Assembly: GCA_021531385.1 (NCBI GenBank)
Contig: JAFBIR010000001.1
Coordinates: 428,279 to 492,278 of the forward strand
DNA: 64,000 nucleotides
Source of the DNA: Parabacteroides distasonis
GTDB taxonomy: Bacteria; Bacteroidota; Bacteroidia; Bacteroidales; Tannerellaceae
Direction of reading: 5' to 3'
Both the position numbers and the translations under genes were made by a program. A model generated the notes under the pieces. The model was not told the DNA's origin, ran no database searches, and saw nothing but the letters and a program-made list of their open reading frames with translations. Of this stretch, positions 34,611 through 43,174 are shown piece after piece (the first letter of the stretch is position 1; the number at the start of each line of letters is the position of its first letter).

Positions 34611-36728
34611 TCATTTCAAGCCTCTGTTTTTCAACAGCGGGTCAATGCTCGGCTTCTTGCCACGGAAGTTGACATACATATCCATCGCATCATCGATACC
34701 GCCCGGCGTCAAGACATACTGACGGAACTTCTGAGCCACCTCCTGGTTGAAGATGTCGCCCGTCTCTTTGTAGGCCTCAAACGCATCAGCATCCAGCACC
34801 TCTGCCCACATATAACTATAATAACCTGCGGTATAGCCACCCTCCATCGTATGACCGAAGTAGGTCGTGCGGTAGCGCGGCGGAATCTGGCTGATCAAAC
34901 CACGGTCGCCCATCATCTTAGCCTCGAACTTCTCGATGTCGAAATCTTGCGGAATCTCTTTCAATACGTGATAGTCCATATCCAACAAGGAAGCGGCTAC
35001 ATACTCTGTCGTAGCGAAACCTTGGCCATACTTACCTGCCTTGATCATCTTATCTACCAACGCCTGCGGGATCACCTCACCTGTCTGGTAATGTTTTGCA
35101 TAGACCTTCAACACCTCCGGCTCGAACGCCCAGTGCTCATCCACCTGCGAAGGCAGCTCGACAAAATCACGAGGCACATCGGCTACCCCATAATAATGTA
35201 CATCCCCAAAGAGGCTGTGCAACGCATGGCCAAACTCATGGAAGACAGTTTCTGTCTCGTCAGCCGTCAACAGGGCCGGTTGTCCCTCAGCAGGCTTGCT
35301 GAAGTTGAAGACAGTCGTCACGATCGGCGGCACACGCTTGCCATCCTTATAGGTTTGTGAGCGATAGCCACCGCACCAAGCGCCACCACCCTTGCCCGGA
35401 CGGGTGAAGAAGTCCATATAGAGCACACCTAACGTCGTGCCATCCTTATCCTTGCACTCGAAAGCAAACGCATCGGGATCGGGCTTCGGGATATCCTTGA
35501 TCTCCGTGAAGGTGATGCCATACAACTTATTGGCCGTGTAGAAGATACCCTCACGCACATGGCCCAACTCGAAATAGGGACGCATCTCATTCTCATCGAC
35601 GTTATACTTCGCCTTCTTGGCTTTCTCGAAATAGTAACGCCAGTCCCAACCAGCTGCCTCGAAGTCGCCACCCTCCTTCTTGATCTCAGCATTGATGTCG
35701 GCCAACTCCTCTTTCGCCTTGGCTAAAGCCGGAGTCCACACCTGATCCAACAGGTCATAGACGTTCTTCTCATCTTTCGCCATGTTCTCCTCCAGCACGA
35801 AAGCGGCATAGTCTTTATAGCCCATCAGCTTGGCCTTCTCCAAACGAGCGGCCACCAACTGCTTCACGATCTCTTTGTTGTCGTTGGCATTGTTGTTATT
35901 GCCTCTATGTGTATAAGCCTCGAAGATCTGACGACGCAACTCACGGTTGTCGGCATACTGCAAGAAAGGCATCACGCTCGGGTTATGCAAGGTGAAGACC
36001 CACTTGCCCTCTAAACCTTTCTCCTTGGCTGTCTCAGCGGCCTTCACCTTCACGTCATCCGACAAGCCGGAAAGATCTGCCTCATTATCAATCACCAACT
36101 GATAAGCGTTGGTCTCTTTCAGCACGTTCTGGCTGAAGGTCAGCTGCAGCGTAGAGATCTTCGTATTCAGCTCACGCAACTTCGCTTGATCTGCCTCTGA
36201 CAGGTTAGCACCACCTCTGGCAAACCCTTTGTAGGTCTCCTCCAGCAGCTTCATCTGCTCCTTGTCGAGACCTAATTGCTCTTTCTTCTCATAAACCGCC
36301 TTCACACGGGCAAACAGCTTCGGATTCATGCGAATGTCATCCGAGTGCTTGGATAACATGGGATAAAACTCCTGCTCCAACGCCTGAATCTCATCGTTGG
36401 TGTTCACACTCGACTGACCGCCGAACGCATACATTACTTTCTCCAACAATTGGCCACATTGATCGAGCGCCACAATCGTGTTCTCGAAAGTTGGCTCTTC
36501 GGGATTAGAAACAATCGCCTCAACCTCCTTGACATGCTCTTCCATGCCCTTCAATAACGCAGGTTTATAATGCGCTACCTCGATCTGATCAAAAGGTGGA
36601 ACGCCAAAAGGTGTGGTGTACTCCGTGAAAAACGGATTGGGTGTAGTCTTGGCTACATCACTTTGCTGTTGAGAGGAACAAGCTCCCAAAATAACTGCTA
36701 AACCGGCAGCCATTAGCATTTTGTTCAT
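34611..36728 (-). CDS. M3 family metallopeptidase lipoprotein (Dcp-like), copy 2
   Basis: A 705-residue paralogue of the following gene with lipoprotein signal MNKMLMAAGLAVILGAC and zinc motif HEFGH at 497-501 (FHEFGHALHSLF). It keeps all family segments, so both copies are likely active. Differences are scattered, with the largest around the plug-like substrate region (for example KDIPKPDPDAFAFECK against NDMPLPYEEAQCFEVT), which hints at different peptide preferences. First gene of the pair; a TATCTTCG element on the minus strand at 36763-36770 is a candidate promoter. Confidence 0.93.
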   Translation of the reverse strand: MNKMLMAAGLAVILGACSSQQQSDVAKTTPNPFFTEYTTPFGVPPFDQIEVAHYKPALLKGMEEHVKEVEAIVSNPEEPTFENTIVALDQCGQLLEKVMYAFGGQSSVNTNDEIQALEQEFYPMLSKHSDDIRMNPKLFARVKAVYEKKEQLGLDKEQMKLLEETYKGFARGGANLSEADQAKLRELNTKISTLQLTFSQNVLKETNAYQLVIDNEADLSGLSDDVKVKAAETAKEKGLEGKWVFTLHNPSVMPFLQYADNRELRRQIFEAYTHRGNNNNANDNKEIVKQLVAARLEKAKLMGYKDYAAFVLEENMAKDEKNVYDLLDQVWTPALAKAKEELADINAEIKKEGGDFEAAGWDWRYYFEKAKKAKYNVDENEMRPYFELGHVREGIFYTANKLYGITFTEIKDIPKPDPDAFAFECKDKDGTTLGVLYMDFFTRPGKGGGAWCGGYRSQTYKDGKRVPPIVTTVFNFSKPAEGQPALLTADETETVFHEFGHALHSLFGDVHYYGVADVPRDFVELPSQVDEHWAFEPEVLKVYAKHYQTGEVIPQALVDKMIKAGKYGQGFATTEYVAASLLDMDYHVLKEIPQDFDIEKFEAKMMGDRGLISQIPPRYRTTYFGHTMEGGYTAGYYSYMWAEVLDADAFEAYKETGDIFNQEVAQKFRQYVLTPGGIDDAMDMYVNFRGKKPSIDPLLKNRGLK

Positions 36729-36874
36729 AACCTAAATATAAATGTATTTAAAATTCACGGCGCGAAGATAAGAAAGTTTTAGGGAATCTTTCCTTTCAAA
36801 TTGTTATTCGCACGCGTTAAAATAAAAATTATCGCTATCTTAGCGCACACAAAAACATAAAAAGATTTGACATC

Positions 36875-37813
36875 ATGAATAGAATTTGTGCACTTTTCAA
36901 TATACAATATCCTATCATACAAGGAGGTATGGTATGGTGTAGCGGTTGGAGGTTAGCTGCAGCGGTCAGTAACGCTGGTGGATTAGGTTTGCTTGGAGCT
37001 GGATCTATGCACCCCGAGGTTTTACGTGAGCATATCCGTAAATGTCAGGCAGCTACGCAGAAACCCTTTGGCGTGAACGTGCCGTTGATGTATCCAGAGA
37101 TTGAGAGCCTCATGCAAATTATTATCGACGAGGGTGTGAAGATTATCTTCACCTCAGCTGGCAATCCCAAGACCTGGACCGCCCGTCTGCAAGCCGCAGG
37201 CATCAAGGTGGCTCATGTGGTAAGTAGCGCCAAATTCGCGGCCAAATGCGAGGAGGCAGGTGTGGACGCCATCGTGGCGGAGGGATTTGAGGCCGGCGGG
37301 CATAACGGCCGTGAGGAGACGACCACGCTCTGCCTGATTCCGGCAGTTCGGAAAGCCACCTCGCTTCCTTTGTTGGCGGCGGGTGGTATCGCTACGGGCG
37401 AAGGACTTTTAGCAGTCATGGCTTTAGGTGCGGAGGGCGCACAGATCGGTACTCGCTTCGCATTAACCCAAGAGAGCTCCGCCCACGACAATTTCAAACA
37501 GCTTTGTCTTAACCTCAAAGAGGGCGACACCAAACTGCTGTTGAAGAAGCTCTCCCCTACCCGTTTGGTGAAGGGCGATTTCACGACAGCGGTTGAAGAG
37601 GCCGAGGCACGTGGTGCCTCCGCAGAGGAGCTGCGTGAGCTGTTAGGCAAGGGCCGTGCGAAAAAGGGTATCTTCGAGGGAGACTTGCAAAACGGAGAGT
37701 TGGAGATCGGGCAAATCGCCTCCCTCTTCCATGAAGAGCAAAGCGTAGCGGAAGTGATGGAAGAGATTGTCCACGCTTTCGAGGCTGCCAAACAGCGTAT
37801 GTACACGATTTAA
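36875..37813 (+). CDS. FabK / nitronate monooxygenase-family flavoprotein
   Basis: A 312-residue FMN protein of the 2-nitropropane dioxygenase/FabK superfamily. Segments: YPIIQGGMVWCSGWRLAAAVSNAGGLG at the N-terminus (only part quoted by motif), VAEGFEAGGHNGREETTT, AAGGIATGEGLLAVMALGAEGAQIGTRF for the FMN phosphate site. Enoyl-ACP reductase (FabK-like) and nitronate monooxygenase cannot be separated from sequence alone; the neighbours do not help. A TATCTTAG element at 36836-36843 may be its -7 box. Confidence 0.85.
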   Translation: MNRICALFNIQYPIIQGGMVWCSGWRLAAAVSNAGGLGLLGAGSMHPEVLREHIRKCQAATQKPFGVNVPLMYPEIESLMQIIIDEGVKIIFTSAGNPKTWTARLQAAGIKVAHVVSSAKFAAKCEEAGVDAIVAEGFEAGGHNGREETTTLCLIPAVRKATSLPLLAAGGIATGEGLLAVMALGAEGAQIGTRFALTQESSAHDNFKQLCLNLKEGDTKLLLKKLSPTRLVKGDFTTAVEEAEARGASAEELRELLGKGRAKKGIFEGDLQNGELEIGQIASLFHEEQSVAEVMEEIVHAFEAAKQRMYTI

Positions 37814-37840
37814 TTCAAAATTCATAATTCAAAATTCTCA

Positions 37841-38788
37841 ATGGAAGTTTTTCCTTTGGTCAACGAGGCGGGTGAGGTCATCGGCAAAGCCACCCGCCAA
37901 GAATGCCATAGTGGCAGCAAACTGTTGCATCCCGTGGTACACCTCCACATTTTCAATCAGAAGGGCGACCTCTTCCTACAAAAACGCTCCTTAAGTAAAG
38001 ACATTCAGCCCGGCAAATGGGACACCGCTGTCGGAGGGCATGTCGATTACGGAGAGACCATCGAGGAGGCCCTCCGGCGAGAGGTACGTGAGGAGTTGGG
38101 CGTAACTGATTTTACCCCTCAGTTCGTGCAACGCTACGTATTCGAGTCAGCGGTGGAAAAGGAGTTGGTGAATACCTATCGTACCTGCTACGAAGGTCCC
38201 TTCTCTCCCGATCCCGAAGAGTTAGCCGATGCCCGCTTCTGGACCATCGAAGAGATCAAAGCCAATCTTGGCAAACAATGTTTTACCCCTAATTTCGAAC
38301 AAGAGTTCAAACGCTGTTTTGACATGGAATCAGAAATACAATTAAATGCACACAACAAGACGGAATATCCGCCTATGCACACCGCAGAGCATATTCTGAA
38401 TCAAACTATGGTACGCCTTTTCGGCTGCCCCCGTTCACGCAATGCGCACATTGAGCGTAAGAAATCGAAGTGCGATTATGAATTAAGCGAGGCGCCTACG
38501 CCTGAACAAATGGCGGAAATCGAACGAAAAGTCAATGAGGTTATCGACCAGCACCTGCCCATCACCATTGAGTTTATGCGTCGTGAGGAGGCAGCGGCCA
38601 TTGTGGATCTCAGCAAACTCCCTGAAGAGGCCAGCGAGACGTTGCGCATCGTGCGAGTCGGTGATTATGACGCTTGTGCCTGCATTGGGGCGCATGTGAA
38701 TAACACCGCGGAGATTGGTCACTTCAAGTTGTTGACCTACGACTATGCCGACGGACGTTTGCGGTTACGCTTCAAACTGACCGAGTGA
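37841..38788 (+). CDS. Nudix hydrolase fused to an AlaX-type tRNA editing domain
   Basis: A single 315-residue frame with two domains. Residues 1-165: Nudix domain of the isopentenyl-diphosphate-isomerase-like branch, with the Nudix box from Gly66 to Val88 (GETIEEALRREVREELGV). Residues 175-315: AlaX/second additional domain, with HTAEH (His180, His184) and CIGAH (Cys281, His285), a complete set of zinc ligands, and EIGHFKLL. AlaX proteins deacylate mischarged Ser- or Gly-tRNA-Ala. The junction has no stop; an internal ATG at about residue 163 could also start a free AlaX. It is followed by an RNA methyltransferase gene overlapping by one base (TGATG), so an RNA-related role fits. Substrate of the Nudix half unknown. 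Confidence 0.88.
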   Translation: MEVFPLVNEAGEVIGKATRQECHSGSKLLHPVVHLHIFNQKGDLFLQKRSLSKDIQPGKWDTAVGGHVDYGETIEEALRREVREELGVTDFTPQFVQRYVFESAVEKELVNTYRTCYEGPFSPDPEELADARFWTIEEIKANLGKQCFTPNFEQEFKRCFDMESEIQLNAHNKTEYPPMHTAEHILNQTMVRLFGCPRSRNAHIERKKSKCDYELSEAPTPEQMAEIERKVNEVIDQHLPITIEFMRREEAAAIVDLSKLPEEASETLRIVRVGDYDACACIGAHVNNTAEIGHFKLLTYDYADGRLRLRFKLTE

Positions 38789-39585
38789 TGCCGATCATCG
38801 AGATTCACTCGTTAGCACATCCAGGGGTGGAGTTGTTCAGTCGCCTCACGGAGGCTCAACTACGCCAGCAAAAAGAGGAAGGAGAGGGCATTTTCATAGC
38901 CGAAAGCCCCAAAGTGATTCGAGTAGCTTTGGAGGCAGGTTATGAGCCTATTGCCCTCCTATGCGAACGTAAGCATATCGAGGGCGATGCTCAACCTATT
39001 TTGGCACGCTGTGGCGACATTCCCATCTATACCGGCGAGCGGGAACTGTTGGCTACCTTGACAGGCTATACGCTCACACGGGGTGTGTTATGCGCCATGC
39101 GCCGTCCACACCTGCCGACAGTCGCTCAAGTCTGCCAAGACGCCAAACGCATCGCCATGATTGAAGGGGTGGTTGATACTACCAATATCGGTGCCATCTT
39201 CCGTTCGGCTGCGGCCTTGGGCATCGATGCCGTGTTGCTGACCCCCAACTCCTGCGATCCACTCAACCGACGGGCGATCCGTGTCTCGATGGGCAGCGTG
39301 TTCTTAGTGCCGTGGACCTGGTTTGACCAACCGCTCTCGGCGCTACACTCCTTGGGATTCCAAACAGTGGCTATGGCCCTCACTCCTGATGCGCTTCCGA
39401 TTGATGATCCGCGCTTCAAACGGATGGAGAAGCTGGTAATTATTTTAGGCACAGAGGGGGATGGCCTTCCGCAAACGACAATTACCGAAGCGGATTATGT
39501 GGCTCGCATCCCGATGGCACACGGCGTGGACTCGCTCAATGTGGCGGCAGCTTCCGCAGTCGCCTTCTGGGAGATGAGACGCTGA
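38788..39585 (+). CDS. SpoU/TrmH-family RNA 2'-O-methyltransferase
   Basis: A 265-residue SPOUT methyltransferase. N-terminal substrate-binding part (GIFIAESPKVIRVALEAGYE) is followed by the knotted catalytic domain with its three motifs: TTNIGAIFRSAAALG, IILGTEGDGLP and IPMAHGVDSLNVAAASAVAF. Start is the ATG at 38788, sharing a base with the stop of the Nudix-AlaX gene; a GTG one codon earlier is also possible. The exact rRNA or tRNA target is unknown. Confidence 0.92.
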   Translation: MPIIEIHSLAHPGVELFSRLTEAQLRQQKEEGEGIFIAESPKVIRVALEAGYEPIALLCERKHIEGDAQPILARCGDIPIYTGERELLATLTGYTLTRGVLCAMRRPHLPTVAQVCQDAKRIAMIEGVVDTTNIGAIFRSAAALGIDAVLLTPNSCDPLNRRAIRVSMGSVFLVPWTWFDQPLSALHSLGFQTVAMALTPDALPIDDPRFKRMEKLVIILGTEGDGLPQTTITEADYVARIPMAHGVDSLNVAAASAVAFWEMRR

Positions 39586-39596
39586 ACAACCAAGCA

Positions 39597-39652
39597 CAAA
39601 AAAAATGATTTATGGTTTGCGGTAATTGATACCAACAAGCCATAAATCATTT
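39597..39652 (-). terminator. terminator of the grpE-dnaJ unit
   Basis: Perfect 13-bp stem AAATGATTTATGG / CCATAAATCATTT. On the minus strand it is followed by a run of eight or nine T residues, an excellent intrinsic terminator 24 bp after the dnaJ stop. The plus strand lacks a long T run but may also end the methyltransferase transcript. Confidence 0.9.
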
Positions 39653-39675
39653 CCTAACTATCCAACAATATCTGC

Positions 39676-40833
39676 TCAGTCGAAGAAATGCTTGAACTTA
39701 CTGAAAAGTTTTTCCTTGACCGTCTTATTCGGCTGGAAGTTTTCCGAGTCAGCCAAGTTGTTCAAGGCCTTACGCTCCGAGGCCGTTAAGTTCTCCGGAA
39801 TATAGACACTCACATTGACCAAGAGGTCACCCGTACCATAGCTATTGACAGAGGGCAGACCCTTGTTGCGCAGACGCAAGACCTTACCTGGCTGTGTGCC
39901 CGGCTCGATCTTCAGTTTCGCCTTACCATCTACGGTCGGCACCTCTACGGTCGCACCCAATGCCGCCTGCGGAACCGTCAGCAACAGGTTATAGAGCAAA
40001 TCGTTCTCATCACGAATCAACTCGGGATGCGGCTCCTCCTCGATTAAGATCAGCAGATCACCGTTGATGCCACCATGACGAGCGGCATTTCCTTTTCCTG
40101 ACATGGAGAGCTGCATTCCTTCAGCCACGCCGGCTGGGATATTCAACGTAATGATCTCATCATCACGCACGATGCCCTCGCCGTTGCAATGCGGACATTT
40201 CTTGACTACAATCTTTCCTTCGCCACCACAAGTCGGGCAGGTACTCTGTGTCTGCATCTGGCCCAAGATGGTATTGGCAATGCGGGTAACTACGCCCGAA
40301 CCTTTACAGGTGTCGCACGTCTTAAAACCATCACTACCCTCAGCTCCCGTTCCGTTACAATGCGAACAGGGCACATATTTCTTCACTTTGATCTTCTTCT
40401 CTACACCCGTGGCAATCTCTTTGAGAGACAGTTTCACCTTCACGCGCAGATCGGAGCCTCGGCTCACATGGCGGCCTCCACTGCGGCCTCCGCCAAAGCC
40501 ACCAAAGCCACCGAAACCAAAGTGACCACCGAAAATATCGCCAAACTGAGAGAAAATATCATCCATAGACATACCGCCACCAAAGCCACCACCAGCTTGT
40601 GAAGCACCGCCTACTCCCGCATGACCAAACTGATCATAACGCTGCCGCTTCTGCGGGTCGCTCAAGACATCATAGGCCTCAGCCGCCTCCTTGAACTTCT
40701 CCTCCGCCTCCTTATCACCCGGGTTCTTATCGGGATGATATTGAATCGCCTTCTTACGATAGGCCTTTTTTATCTCGTCTGCCGTGGCGTTTTTCTCTAC
40801 GCCCAGCACTTCATAATAATCTCTTTTATCCAT
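39676..40833 (-). CDS. dnaJ: chaperone DnaJ
   Basis: A 385-residue type I J-protein, co-chaperone that stimulates DnaK ATPase. J-domain (1-70) with the HPD motif in [10 protein letters not shown]; Gly/Phe-rich linker (about 75-125); four zinc-finger repeats CxxCxGxG ([32 protein letters not shown]); C-terminal substrate domains. Second gene after grpE, 46 bp apart. dnaK is not in the window. Confidence 0.98.
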   Translation of the reverse strand: MDKRDYYEVLGVEKNATADEIKKAYRKKAIQYHPDKNPGDKEAEEKFKEAAEAYDVLSDPQKRQRYDQFGHAGVGGASQAGGGFGGGMSMDDIFSQFGDIFGGHFGFGGFGGFGGGRSGGRHVSRGSDLRVKVKLSLKEIATGVEKKIKVKKYVPCSHCNGTGAEGSDGFKTCDTCKGSGVVTRIANTILGQMQTQSTCPTCGGEGKIVVKKCPHCNGEGIVRDDEIITLNIPAGVAEGMQLSMSGKGNAARHGGINGDLLILIEEEPHPELIRDENDLLYNLLLTVPQAALGATVEVPTVDGKAKLKIEPGTQPGKVLRLRNKGLPSVNSYGTGDLLVNVSVYIPENLTASERKALNNLADSENFQPNKTVKEKLFSKFKHFFD

Positions 40834-40879
40834 CCTCGTTTCTTCCTTTTCCTAATCCTTCGCTTTACAGGTTTACAGA

Positions 40880-41464
40880 TTACTCTCCTACCACTACTCG
40901 CGCATGGCGAAGCACTTTGTCATACAAGATGTATCCCGTCTGTACGCAATCAATCACCTTGCCCTTCATATCAGGCTGCGGAGCAGGAATCGTAGCAATC
41001 GCCTCAAACTCCTCCGTGTCGAACGGTTTACCAACCGCTTCGATAGCCTTCACTCCTTGCTGACCCAGGTAGTTGATAAACTTGGTATAGATCAAATCCA
41101 CCCCTTCACGAATCGCATCCATCTCCTCTGTCGCACGGATATTCTGCAAAGCGCGCTCAAAATCATCAATCACGGGGAGCAAGTTTTTCAAGGCACTCTC
41201 ACCACCCATCTTGATCAGATCAGCCTTCTCACGCATCGTCCGTTTGCGGTAGTTGTCAAACTCGGCACGCAAACGCAGATGTGTGTCATTCAACTCCTCA
41301 TATTTTTGTTGCAAGGCTGTCAGATCGTCCGCCACTTTGTCTTGTTCGGTCGTCTCTTCTGCCTTTTCTGTCTGATTATCCTGCAAATTTGTCACCTTCT
41401 GCTGCTCCATCTCCTCTGGATTGGCAGTTTCCTTTTCTGTTTCTTTCGGATTCTTTGTATCCAT
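40880..41464 (-). CDS. grpE: nucleotide exchange factor GrpE
   Basis: A 194-residue GrpE that releases ADP from DnaK. Charged N-terminal tail (about 1-40), long coiled coil (DLTALQQKYEELNDTHLRLRAE region), then the beta-domain with the family signature near the end (EAIATIPAPQPDMKGKVIDC, GYILYDKVLRHARVVVG). First gene of the grpE-dnaJ pair. No HrcA-type CIRCE element is seen upstream. Confidence 0.97.
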   Translation of the reverse strand: MDTKNPKETEKETANPEEMEQQKVTNLQDNQTEKAEETTEQDKVADDLTALQQKYEELNDTHLRLRAEFDNYRKRTMREKADLIKMGGESALKNLLPVIDDFERALQNIRATEEMDAIREGVDLIYTKFINYLGQQGVKAIEAVGKPFDTEEFEAIATIPAPQPDMKGKVIDCVQTGYILYDKVLRHARVVVGE

Positions 41465-41622
41465 AGCTATCTATTTATTTTTATATTTCTTATTCATTAT
41501 GAGCAACATATACAAATAAAGTAATCCTCAAATCAACTATCCGTAGCGCTTTATTCGCACACATACTCATCGTTATCTATGCAAATATGTTGCCAAGCGT
41601 ACGTCGCATCGAAAAATATCTT

Positions 41623-41630
41623 TACCTTTG
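41623..41630 (+). promoter_or_regulatory. Bacteroidetes -7 promoter element for the PDZ gene unit
   Basis: TACCTTTG fits TAnnTTTG. Transcription should start near 41637, which puts the conserved-looking hairpin at 41639-41683 at the very 5' end of a leader of about 78 nt. Confidence 0.65.
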
Positions 41631-41638
41631 CTTCAAAA

Positions 41639-41683
41639 TACGGGGACTTGAATGAGGGTGAAACACCCTATCGCAGACCCGTA
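41639..41683 (+). ncRNA. structured 5' leader element before the PDZ gene
   Basis: Outer stem TACGGG / CCCGTA encloses an inner hairpin GGGTG-AAA-CACCC with purine-rich internal loops (GACTTGAATGA and TATCGCAGA). It lies right after the predicted start of transcription. The two-stem form with unpaired purine-rich joints resembles a small riboswitch or protein-binding leader, but I do not match it to a known class. Confidence 0.45.
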
Positions 41684-41714
41684 GCAATTAAAAATGTAAG
41701 TATTTTAATAGGTT

Positions 41715-43160
41715 ATGATGAAATTCAACGATAAGACAAAACGTTTGCTTCTCTCTTCCATTTTATGCTTAACGGCCACCTTGTATGCCACGGCACAGAA
41801 TAACTCCACGGTTTGCCGCTTAGGTTTTGCGTATGAACTTAGCCAACGAAGCCAATGGGGTTTCGAGAAACCAGTGGTACGTAGCTTAATACCCAACTCT
41901 TCAGCGGAGCAATCCGGATTGAAAGTGGACGATGTGATTGAGTTGATTGATGGCGTTGACGTAACCGAAGTGGCACCAGAGGAGGTCAAGGAATTGTTCA
42001 ACGCCACAGGAAATAGTTCCGTGACACTCACCGTCAGCAACCTCTCCGGCATTCCTCGCCAAATCGAAATCAAAAAGGAATGCAAGAAAAGCAATGCCAT
42101 CACGGAGGATCAGCTGGCTTCCGCCTTCGCGATGTATAGCTTGGAAACAACCGCCGAGCAACGGTTCATCTGTCCGTTCAAGACCACTGTCACGACAGAG
42201 GAGGTGGATTTCGCCCACTTCCATACCTTCACCTTCGCCCGCATTGATGAGAATAACCGCAAATTAGAGACAAATATCAATGAATGTATCGAACGTGAGC
42301 TGATCAAGAAAGGGATGGAGGCCAACAGCGAACAGCCAGACATACTTGTTCAAACTTACTATTTCTTTGATAAAAACCCGAACTATAAGGGAGCGAATAA
42401 GATTGTTGTAGATAAAGAGTTAACCTACCGCTATGATTTCACAGAGGGTAAAATGGTGAAACTGCCCTTCCTGAATTACGCAGCGGCAGAATCAGAGGCT
42501 GAGTATTTGCTGCAATTAGGTGTTCGCTTCGTGGACCAGAAAGAGGTGCCTGGACGTGTACTGTGGGAATGCGAGGCCAATGAATTGATGGAAAGTTCTT
42601 TCCGATTGGATGAGTACGCACGTATCCACGTTCCGTTGATGCTCATGCAGTTCCCTTATCTGACATACATGCGTAATCCGCAATACACTGTCAATCGTCG
42701 GAGCTTTAATTACACCGGCATTCAATACGACATTGATCGTTTGGAATATGTGCTGGATGTGGATCGTAAATCGCCAGCCTACGCAGCAGGTATCCGTGCA
42801 CGTGACGTGATCCAAAAGATTGGCAAACACAAGATGAACCATTCCGCAGAGGAGTTTTCTGCAGCCTACAAACGATTCATCAGTCACACCATGGATCTAC
42901 GCGATCCCAAGACTCGTTTCACGGACGCAAATGGCTTCCGCTATTGCATGAATTGGGATTTGTTCAAATATACGCAGGTAGCTGATGCGGCGGCAAACAC
43001 AGATTATCTTTCCGCCTTTACCTATCTCTATTATTTTGCACCCTACATCAACCCTTCGGGCAACAACGCATGTGTGTTCCAAGTGAAACGAGGCCGACAG
43101 GTCATGGATATCACTGTCCGTCCTGTTGTACGCACAGAGGTCATTGTTGAAATTCAATAA
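41715..43160 (+). CDS. exported protein with two PDZ domains
   Basis: A 481-residue exported protein of unknown function. Signal peptide to about 28 (LTATLYATAQN). First PDZ-like domain (about 55-120: VRSLIPNSSAEQSGLKVDDV, ELIDGVDV), a central region (about 145-310; ECIERELIKKGME, QPDILVQTYYF) that resembles DUF4136-type lipoprotein domains, and a second PDZ (about 345-410: LDVDRKSPAYAAGIRARDVI). No protease active site, so it probably acts as an adaptor. First gene before mutS2 (14 bp), which may be chance. A structured leader precedes it. Confidence 0.72.
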   Translation: MMKFNDKTKRLLLSSILCLTATLYATAQNNSTVCRLGFAYELSQRSQWGFEKPVVRSLIPNSSAEQSGLKVDDVIELIDGVDVTEVAPEEVKELFNATGNSSVTLTVSNLSGIPRQIEIKKECKKSNAITEDQLASAFAMYSLETTAEQRFICPFKTTVTTEEVDFAHFHTFTFARIDENNRKLETNINECIERELIKKGMEANSEQPDILVQTYYFFDKNPNYKGANKIVVDKELTYRYDFTEGKMVKLPFLNYAAAESEAEYLLQLGVRFVDQKEVPGRVLWECEANELMESSFRLDEYARIHVPLMLMQFPYLTYMRNPQYTVNRRSFNYTGIQYDIDRLEYVLDVDRKSPAYAAGIRARDVIQKIGKHKMNHSAEEFSAAYKRFISHTMDLRDPKTRFTDANGFRYCMNWDLFKYTQVADAAANTDYLSAFTYLYYFAPYINPSGNNACVFQVKRGRQVMDITVRPVVRTEVIVEIQ

Positions 43161-43174
43161 TAAAATAGGAAAGC

